A DNA stretch of 64,000 nucleotides from positions 2,757,011-2,821,010 of the forward strand of contig KN832555.1 in the NCBI GenBank assembly GCA_000827205.1, read 5' to 3'. The stretch's first letter is position 1; every line of letters begins with the position of its first letter. Position numbers and translations under genes: made by a program. This document shows, one piece after another, positions 55,875-64,000 of this stretch. The notes under the pieces are model-generated. The model searched no databases and was not told where the DNA came from. It was given only the letters and a program-made list of their open reading frames with translations. The stretch is from Plicaturopsis crispa FD-325 SS-3 (lineage: Eukaryota > Basidiomycota > Agaricomycetes > Amylocorticiales > Amylocorticiaceae).

Positions 55875-57726
55875 TCAAGACAACTCTCCGACTTCCCAAG
55901 GTATTCCTTCTCCTTCCCAGTCATCCTCATCCTCCCCAGCATGCGCTTTCTCAGGTTCATCCCCCTCCCCAACGCCGATCTCGTCCGCCTCTCCAACACC
56001 CCAAATTTCACCCCCGTCATATCTACTGCCTCGTCGATCGTACAGTAGCCCTTGCAGGACGCGTCGTTCTTCTTTGCCGTCCCCTTGAGGCGAGATTGCG
56101 AGTACGCGGCGCAACGTGTCGGGGAGGGCAACTTCAAATGTGCTCCCGTCTTCAGCTGGGTCGGCGATATCATTCTCATGGCGGTCGTTGAGAAGAGGAT
56201 CGTCGTCGAGGTCAGAATCGACATCCGCCAGTGGGCGACGCGTGCGACTGAAGGGGACGAGTTTGACACGCGCGTCTTCCTCAGACGACCGTGAATCCTC
56301 GTCCTCTCCAGCGCCGTCGTGGCCTTGAGTGACCTCGACACGCGCCTTCTTACGGCCGAGTGTCTTGGACTGCTCTTTCGCCTTGCCTTTACCCTTGTCC
56401 TTGACATTGACACCGTTGGATCGAGGCGAGGGCTCATCGTGAGCAGGATCTGGAGATTCAGGAGGGGCAGGAGATAAAGCGCGTTTCGATGATGTACGCT
56501 TCATTCCCTCGCCATTCAACGGATTAGGTGGTGGACGCGACGCGGGGAGAGTGAGATCACCGTGGCCATTTGAGGCACGTCCTTTCAACGAAGAAGCGGA
56601 TTTGCTGTCCTTGAGTGTGAGCCGACTCGACGTTGCACGTTTGAATTTCGGTTTCGCGTCGATAGTCTTCGCCACGGTGGATGTAGGTACGCCATTCGTT
56701 CCCTTCGTCCCACCGTCTAGTAAGTTGGGTCCCAGAACCCAATCCAACGTCTCATCTCCGCCCTTCGCAGCACCCTTTCCCTTGATATCCTTGGGCCTCG
56801 ACTTTAATCTGGCTGTCTTTGCGCCCACCGGTAGTGCATCCTCGAACAAGAGTCTGAAAGCCTTCCCACCAGCGGGTGCCTTCACGGGAGAATCGTCCAC
56901 GAAGCTCGAGTCCGCTGCGCCTTCATCTCCGTCCTCATCATCGCTATCGTCATCAAAATGGGAGGGGAAACGCCCAGCAGATGAAGATATCAGAGATAGT
57001 GAATCGAAAGGAAGGGTCCGGGCACGTTTCGCGGGCGATGGCGAAACGGGTTCACCCCGGAGTCGTTTACGCGCACGAGTCACTGCACTTGTCGGTTCGT
57101 GTGGGACATGTTGCTGCGGGATATGACCTGTACTGCTGTTCGTTGCAGTGCTATGAACAGGTTGCGCTCCCGAAGACGACGCGTGTTGTTGCTGGGATGG
57201 CTGAGACGATTGGATAAGGGGAAAGGGATCCTCGTCGTTGGCAATGCGCGTCTGCGCTTTCCCTTTCCCCTTGGATTTCCCCTTTACTGGTGTCGCGAAC
57301 GGATTGGAAGTTATTCCCCTACGCGTGTCACCCCTCCCGGATGGTCGTCCGGCACTATACTTGGCTTTCGATGGCGAGAATGGGTTGAATCCTGCCAGAG
57401 GGGCAGTGGGCTCGACTGCTGCGGCACTATGTATGAAAGGCGCATGCCCGGAACGTGGAGGTGTTGAAGGTGTGTTTGCTCTTTTGGTGGCGGAAGTCGC
57501 GTCTGAAATGGACACGGAAGCTGCTTTGGATAGCTTTTTGTATAGCTTATACTTCTCCGCTGCGCGATAGCATTGACATGAGCAGCTGCTATGGCAGGAT
57601 GGGAAGACACGTACCGATCGGTGGCAGAGCCTTAATGTCCTGGATAGACGGATCGTGACCGTTCTGCGCCTTGAAGCTACGCTCCCATGACTTGATTTCC
57701 GCACGTACGGAGGATAGCTGGTCCAT
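55875..57726 (-). CDS. SLD2: DNA replication regulator Sld2/Drc1
   Basis: Two exons, 57726-57615 and 57559-55875, giving 598 residues. The N-terminal Sld2 domain is clear: EIKSWERSFKAQNGHDPSIQ, then IKALPPIAEKYKLYKKLSKA. Downstream are NPFSPSKAK, NPFATPVKGK, GDETLDWVLGPNLL and many SP/TP sites (EPVSPSPAKR, RALSPAPPESP), the expected CDK targets: phosphorylated Sld2 binds Dpb11 and enables CMG helicase assembly at origins in S phase. The middle is basic and disordered, with KGKSKGKGKA patches. The tail is acidic (GEGDEPEKAHAGEDEDDWEG). The first intron interrupts the conserved PPIAEKY motif. It is divergent from the gene at 58025, with 298 bp between start codons. Confidence 0.93.
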
Positions 57727-58024
57727 CGCCGAAGCAGCCGCCGAAAACAAGCAAAAGGCGTATACGGAGGAGAGAAACAGACGCGTCGACGAACGACGCC
57801 AGTGCTATTGGTGCAGGCCGGAATCGGAACCCGGAGCAGACGCGACATAGCCGTGACAATGCGGGGAGGCGCTCCCATTGCTTGCCTCGTCCAGACATTG
57901 TTTTCCTTTTTGTTTCCCAGCTAAGGACGACGACGACGACGGCGGCGACACAGAAATCAGTGGTTATCGACATATTTCCGACTAGATCTTGCTTGTTCTA
58001 TAATCTTATCCCTCTACGTTTACT

Positions 58025-60499
58025 ATGGCGTCCAACTCCAATCGTTCTTTCTGGTCAGAGTCGCCGGTGACTGTCCACGACCGCCAATTGCTCTTTGCGA
58101 ATACAAACGGCTCCTCAAATAATCCGGACTACTCCAGATGGAGCCGAAGAGATGACAGACAGTCCCATGTTTCCGGTAGAGATGGAAGTCCAGCACCCAA
58201 CGACGCCTATTCCGGTAGCTACTCTCCCTCCCAACGTACGCCTCGAGGTGGTCCCCTCTCTACAGCTTCTTCCCAGAGCGCTGCTATATCATCGTCCTCT
58301 TTGAACTCAGCTTCATCGTCAACATCCTCCTTGCAATCTCGCACTGATCACTCCAGAACTCCCGTAAACAGATCTCCGCCGCCCCAGATGCCGCCCCGTG
58401 CGATGAACCGTCCCCCGCCACAGGCGTTTTTCGATGACCCAGCTTTTTCTCCGGACCCACGCGAGAATTTGCATTTCACGGTACTTCGCTCTCCGCCGCT
58501 GTCAGACCACGAAAGTCTGCCGCTACGCGTACATGCTACCCATCCTTACAATGCCGCCACATATGACTCTGGATCCGCCGGTAGCTCTTCTAGCTCACTC
58601 TCTTCTGCTTCATCTCAATCGCACGGTCCGCCTCCGTCCTTTCACTCGCACGGTCCATCGTCCTCTCAGATACACTTACCACCACCCTCTTTCCATTCAC
58701 ATGAATCTGATACACCAAATTCGAGTCCTCCCTCTGCCACCTCTCACTCAGATCCTCACAAGTCATCTGTCCTAAACGATGATCTACCTTCAGTCTCCCC
58801 CGGAGATCTTGACCCACTATCTATTCGCCCTGCTGCTCCGCGTCACGAATCGACCCCAGAGTTAAGGCCCGCACAACCTCTACCTCCAGCACTACCACGT
58901 TCCGCCACCACTCCCGTTCCTCTCGCAAAGGCTGCTCCGAAGCGATCCCGCCGTGCTGCTGCCACACAGGCTGCACGGGATCTCGATCGCATTGATGAGC
59001 TGGACGAAGCGTCGCTAGGGCTGAATTGGCATCATGAAGGACCTTACGATGCGATCCCTGCTGCTCTATCGACCAAGCCTCCGGATGCCGAGTCTCAGAA
59101 AGCATTTGAAGAGCGCGTTGCACGGAAAGATAAGCCACAGCGGAAGGTATGACTCTCTTCCCCGTCAATCTTAATGATATCTGATATGTTTCGATTTCGT
59201 CAGGCCGTTCGCCAGGACGTTATCCCTGCTATCATGTCCGGCGCTTCCCTGAATCTCAAGCCTGGAGAAATCCTTCCGCGGTTGCCTGCTTATGCGGCGC
59301 CTCCACAGCTTCCGTCCCATTTGCAACAGTACGCCAATCCGGACCCGCGTGGCCGTGATCAATACCGCCCTCCTCTGCAGGATACGCGGGGACAAGGGCA
59401 TCATGATTCATATAACGGAGCTACGCATCCTATGTACGACCAGCGTGCTCAGCCCCAACCGCAATGGTATCCGGCACATTTTCCAGCTGAGTTCGCGCCC
59501 CGAGCCCCTTCTGCCTTTCCTGGGCCTCGTCACTCGGAGGCTGAACCACGGCCACGACCGTCCGGCCACCATGTATTGACCAAACGGCCTTCGACTCAGA
59601 GGACGTCCCCGCAGCAGCCTTTACCACTGTATGATCAACGGCAGCCTCCATTTGATCCGTATGCCCAGTACGACCAGCGTAGGCAGCCCTCGCAAGCTCA
59701 TGTTGAGCCAACGCGGCTGCCTCCGCCTGGGATTCAGCCACCTCCGCCAGCCGCACATCAGCATGATCAGGCTCAGCCACTCCCACCTCCGTCAGGCCAA
59801 CCCCCACGCCGTGCAGCCCCTCCACCAGCTCCCCCTCGTCCCCCTATCCCACAGTCACAACCGTCAACGCGTCATCCGACATCCCAACGACCACCACCGC
59901 AGCGCGTTCCGGATCAGCAGACGCAAGCGCGCCCTGCATCGGTCCTCACGCCTCCCGACATTCAACTCCCCCCTAGCACACAATCCGTACACAGCCAAAA
60001 ATCCTCGCGTCCTCCTGCGTCACATGTCCCCAAACGCCTCGTCATGCCCACGCCCCTTCAGAACCAGGATCCCGCACAGAATGTGCCCCAGCCACAGTAC
60101 CGCGTTCAATTCCAGCCCCAAGCGCCACCCGACCAGCGTCACAGTCCCCCTTCGGCGACGCCTTCACGTTCTCACTCGCATTCACATTCGTTCTCCCATG
60201 CACCGCCGCCTCCCCCAGCGGCCCCGAAGAACAACACGAAGCTTGGCAGACGTATGACAGTGGATGGACATGGGCAAGCACAAGCGCAAGCTATACCGAT
60301 GGCAGATGGACGTGCTGGGAAGCTCGTTCGGAGACGCACCGGATTTATACCGTTATTCGGAAAGTCGGAGAAGGTGGAGGTCGTTCATGCGCCGAGTAAA
60401 GAGCCATGGGTACTCAAGGGCGACAAGCAAGCAGCAGGGGAGCTGGAGAAACAGACGCGGAGGAGATTGAGCAAGCGGCGTCACGGTAATGATCTTTGA
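58025..60499 (+). CDS. Pal1-like morphology protein (tentative)
   Basis: Two exons, 58025-59146 and 59204-60499, giving 805 residues in frame. Most of it is disordered Ser/Pro/Gln/His-rich sequence. The recognisable core is at about 335-390: RDLDRIDELDEASLGLNWHH, then EGPYDA. This resembles the D-x-LD...HHDGPYDA signature of fungal Pal1 proteins, which act at sites of polarised growth and endocytosis. Before it is a basic PKRSRRAAATQAA patch and after it AVRQDVIPAIMSGASLNLKP. The C-terminus has a second compact piece (RRRTGFIPLFGKSEKVEVV, then KEPWVLKGDKQ). The Pal1 link rests on this short motif only; an endocytic or polarity role is an inference. Confidence 0.6.
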
Positions 60500-61626
60500 A
60501 ATGGTTTCTGTTTCCGTTTCTGTTCTGGTTCTCATCCATGCATGTGTCCTCGCATCTCGCTTTCGTTCTCCATATTTCACAACGGACACACACACACGCT
60601 TATTCACGGCCTTCCACGACATCACACTCACCTTGTAGCACCGCACTCATCTTCGTTCCATCTCGCTGGGCTTAGGATTGCCTTTTGAAACTTGCTATCA
60701 CTTGCTATAAATCTTTTTGTTTGTATCGTACATTCATAGCGGACTACATATTGGCAACGTTTAATAATCTGGATCACCCTCAGGCCTCAGGCCTCATGCA
60801 TCATGTCTGTTGTGTCGTATCTGAAGCGGCATCTCGAAAACGAGTTATGGATTGTATGCATTGGTGTCTACGTACATTGGGCCGATATCGGGGGACACGA
60901 ATCAAGTGTGAACTTTCACGATCGTCATAATACAGCCGGAGTCTATGTCACGGAGAGATGAGCGCCACTGGCACCCGACAGTGCTCTGGAACAGTGGAGG
61001 GTGTCAGGTATTAGGATGTTTGCGAGGCCATGTCCTGCAGTGCCAGAATCTTGGAAACCCAAGTCGCGCATCGAGGTTTCGTGATCGGTACGTCCAAAGG
61101 TGCCAATCCCCGAAGTGCGCACTGCCTTCGTCCAGATGTCCATTCGCTTGGCCAGTTTCCTGTAGGTGATAAGCATATACAAGGACCTACCACCACATAA
61201 TTGGGCACGTCTTCGGCATGCTTTCGGGTACGCGAGTTGCCAGATGAAAGTAACGTGCCACACATACCAAATGAGTCGGATGACGCGGTCCTCGAGGTTG
61301 TGCATGCGGATCGACCAACAGTGAAGTCTGACATTCAAAATGCAGATACTGCAGCGTTGAACCCCCCGCACACAAGTATCACTTCAACGGAGAACATTTG
61401 TCGTCGAGAGTTCATAGGATTGGACGTTTCTGGATATCTTCACATCGCGTAAGTACAAGAATCATTAGGGCCGCATCCCTCGCGCGTGTCTGACGCACCT
61501 TTCGCAGCAGGGATGAGGCAGGCAGATAGACCGCCCTCCTCCGTCCTGCATCCTGCTGCCCGATCACAGCACATGCGTCTCAGAATACTCGGATAAGTAG
61601 CCCAGTCTCTGCGCTCTGAATTCAGC
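60500..61626. other. Intergenic, no gene recognised
   Basis: About 1.1 kb between two plus-strand genes. Open frames are short and without motifs. The first 200 bp are T/C-rich and fit a 3' UTR. Confidence 0.45.
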
Positions 61627-64000
61627 ATGTCCGTCCACTCAGGAGACTCCACTCGCTCACGCATTTCCGAAATCCTTTCCTCCTTCTCCCTACGCCGCGT
61701 CCTCTCTCGTCGCAAAGGCTCAAAAGCGTCGAAGAAAAGCACCCCCAGCAGCATCGACGTCGAGGAGGAACCCCGTCCTAGCATCAGCGAACAGCACCAC
61801 AAGCGCACAACCTCGTACGTTTCATACGCCGTCCACCAGCAGCAGAAGATGGTGCCCGCTATTCTACGAGACCCGGAAGCTACGCGCAAGCTCCTGGACG
61901 CGATCGCCGAGACGCCTGGAGGGAAGCGGTCGCTTTCGCGGCTGGCTAGAACATGCAAAGCGGTCAGCGAGCCTACGCTCAATGTGCTCTGGAGGGACAT
62001 GCATTCGCTTGTACCCCTCATCGGGCTCTTCCCGGCGCATCTTCTGAAGAAGGCACGCAAGCCGAGTCTTGGTCTGGTGAGTAAACCTACATTTTGAATA
62101 AAATGAGCCACCTTGACGAGGCCCTGAGTAGGTGAAGACGCCCTCCACGGGTGATTGGAAAAGAGTCCTGGAGTACGGAGAACGTGTTCGGTCCATCACG
62201 TATCATGAGAGCGCCAACAATGTCCCCCCGTCCATCTTCACCGTCTTCGAGGAACACAAGCCTCAGGAGTTCATCCTTCCCAATCTCCTGCGTTTGGTAT
62301 GGCGAGCTGAAACTCCGGACGGGCTGGACCGCTCCTCCCTGTTCTTGAGCCCAGAGCTCCAGAGCCTTGACCTCGAGGTTGGCACGCGCTTCCCGCAGTT
62401 ACACCTGTTCCTTGCCGAGATGTCCAGGCGAACTCGCCTCACCGAGTTTTCATTCAACTCGCCGACCAATCTGCCTGATTCCTTCACGGAACTCCTCGCA
62501 AAGCAAACTGATCTCCAGAAGGTCACGCTCGTTGCCCCAGGTGCTCTAGCGCCGGGTATCGGGAAGTGGGTAGCAGGTCTGCCCAAGCTGCGCGCATTGG
62601 AGCTGGACTTGACCGGGAGGTCCGTGATAGCGGTGGAGGGGTTCTTCGATGACATCCGTAGCTCGCGTTCGGGCTCCTCTACGCCTAGTTCAGACAGCGG
62701 CGTCTTTTCGGGCGACGAGATCGACTTTTCGGACATTCGTAAATCATCGTTGCGCCTGACGGGAGACCTCAGCGTCGCCAGGGGCGCCTTCAGAGGCTTG
62801 CAGGGCCTGCACCTGACAGGAGAGGCGGGGAATATCGCGACCTTCCTGAAGCACCTGACGAGTCCGTTGACAAGTCTCGAACTCGTCATCGAGGACCCGC
62901 CTGACAAGGCGGACTGGACGGACCTGTCGACCATGATCTCTGACAAGTTCGGGGAAACCCTTCGATCGCTGCGGCTCACCGCCACGGGGTCATCCCGGTT
63001 CTCCGAGCTGGTTAGGTCTACGTCGCGGCTGGAGACACCGCCAAAGCATCTCCCCCTCACGAAACTCGCAGGCATGTACCGGCTCGGACGCCTGGAGATC
63101 GACCTGCCCGAGAGCTTCATTTTCCACAATGCCGACTTGAAGCATCTGGCGAGGGAATGCCCGAACATTGAGGTGTTGAAGCTGTGCCCGCTCGCTCGTT
63201 TCACGTCGGCGCCCTTCATAACCCTCGAAGGCCTCGCGCCACTGACGAGCAGTTGTCGGCGATTGCACACGCTGGGCATTGTCGTTAACGCCGATGGCGG
63301 CCGTGAGGAGGTGCTTGCAGACCGCCGAGTCATCTCGCGATCGTTGCTCCGCCTCCACGTTGGTCACTCGTGGATCAGCAGCCCATTGCAGGTCGCTATT
63401 TTGCTCAGCCACCTTGCGCCGTCTTTGGAGACGCTCAAGTGGTTCCACGAGAAAAACCGCCCGGGTTTCATCGAAGCGCGCGCGCAGGCCTGGCAGGCCG
63501 TGTCCGATATCTTGCCGCATCTGCAGAGTGTACGGCTATTGGAGAGACGGGCAGCAGTGGAGGCAATCCTGGCTGCCGCCGCCGCCGCCGCCGCTTCGCG
63601 GTCGGCAGGGCCAGCGTACGTCGCACCGGAGACCGTCGACAAGGAGGTCGATGCCACAGTCGTTACATCGAGCCAGGCGGTATCTGCAACGCCTCTCATC
63701 TCGGAGCACTCCGTGCAGTGCTCCCCGGAATTCGTTAGCGAGATGATCGACGCGACTCCGTTGATATTCTCCGTGTCGATTGACGCGACGCCGGACGTAG
63801 CAGACGCAAGTTCGTCTGCATCGCCGACCATATCCGAGAAAGAGATCGACGCGACGCCGCTGACTGTGTCGACGGAAGTTGGTGCGGTCGCGTCGACTAA
63901 GTCAAAGTCTACGGAGACCCTTCTGTTGTCGCCCGTCCACGGCCCGCGAGTAGAGGGGACGAAGTGGACCAGTTACATGGTCATCCCATCGTTTTTCGCT
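61627..64000 (+). CDS. F-box/LRR-like protein, cut by the window end
   Basis: Two exons, 61627-62076 and 62132 to beyond 64000; the frame stays open for 773 residues to the window edge. A basic, Ser-rich N-terminus (RRVLSRRKGSKASKKS) precedes a degenerate F-box segment (LSRLARTCKAVSEPTLNVLW) of the type common in polypore F-box proteins. A long region with irregular leucine-rich repeats follows (LPNLLRLVW, LSPELQSLDLEV, LPKLRALELDL, LTSPLTSLELVIED). Near the end are an alanine run (about residues 658-666) and three IDATP-containing repeats (about 63747, 63780 and 63847). An SCF substrate adaptor is the family expectation. The stop codon and possible later exons lie outside the window. Confidence 0.8.

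Noticed and set aside
1-64000. tRNA, rRNA, CRISPR and intact transposon or viral-element search by eye
   Set aside because: No convincing B-box and cloverleaf, repeat-spacer array, terminal repeats or polymerase/transposase motifs were found; small RNA genes could still be missed without a computed search.

Overview
The window is nuclear DNA of a filamentous basidiomycete, most likely an Agaricomycete (polypore-like). This is judged from dense short introns (about 50-60 nt) with GT-AG ends and CTNAY-type branch points, GC-rich exons, closely packed genes on both strands, and protein families such as basidiomycete F-box/LRR proteins, a MYND-finger protein and PacC/Rim101. Most genes were read by joining exons by hand. 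In nearly every case the summed exon lengths are an exact multiple of three and the product matches a family from end to end.

Layout. 0.6-5.4 kb: an F-box protein and the bifunctional purine enzyme ADE5,7. 6.0-10.5 kb (minus): an ankyrin/CCCH zinc-finger protein and a GpsA-type glycerol-3-phosphate dehydrogenase. 10.8-13.5 kb: the Golgi t-SNARE SED5 and, convergent, the nucleolar RRM protein NOP6. 13.8-19.2 kb: two unrecognised basidiomycete proteins and a MYND-finger gene whose 5' part looks broken. 19.6-28.3 kb: an MGST3-type MAPEG protein, RRB1, a PA28-type proteasome activator with micro-exons, and TAF1. 28.3-33.0 kb: the PacC/RIM101 locus, flanked on both sides by clusters of GCCAAG, the known PacC recognition hexamer. 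33.7-42.6 kb: three low-complexity or unknown proteins and an Lnt-like membrane CN-hydrolase. 42.9-45.3 kb: an F-box protein. 45.3-47.6 kb: a gene-poor stretch ending in a small metallothionein gene. 48.1-53.3 kb: a BCL7-like protein, Mediator subunit MED7 and a peroxisomal 4CL-like acyl-CoA ligase. 53.7-64.0 kb: a secreted protein of unknown function, replication factor SLD2, a Pal1-like protein and an F-box/LRR protein cut by the window end.

Most genes are unrelated housekeeping functions: purine synthesis, transcription initiation (TAF1, MED7, perhaps BCL7), ribosome assembly (RRB1, NOP6), replication and trafficking. No gene cluster with a single pathway, no CRISPR array and no intact transposon was seen. 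The most notable features are the putative PacC autoregulatory site arrays with two YPxL motifs in PacC, the 5-nt and 9-nt exons of the PA28 gene, a bacterial-type GpsA enzyme in a fungus, an ATG-only first coding exon in the metallothionein gene, and a pair of same-strand genes separated by 2 bp.
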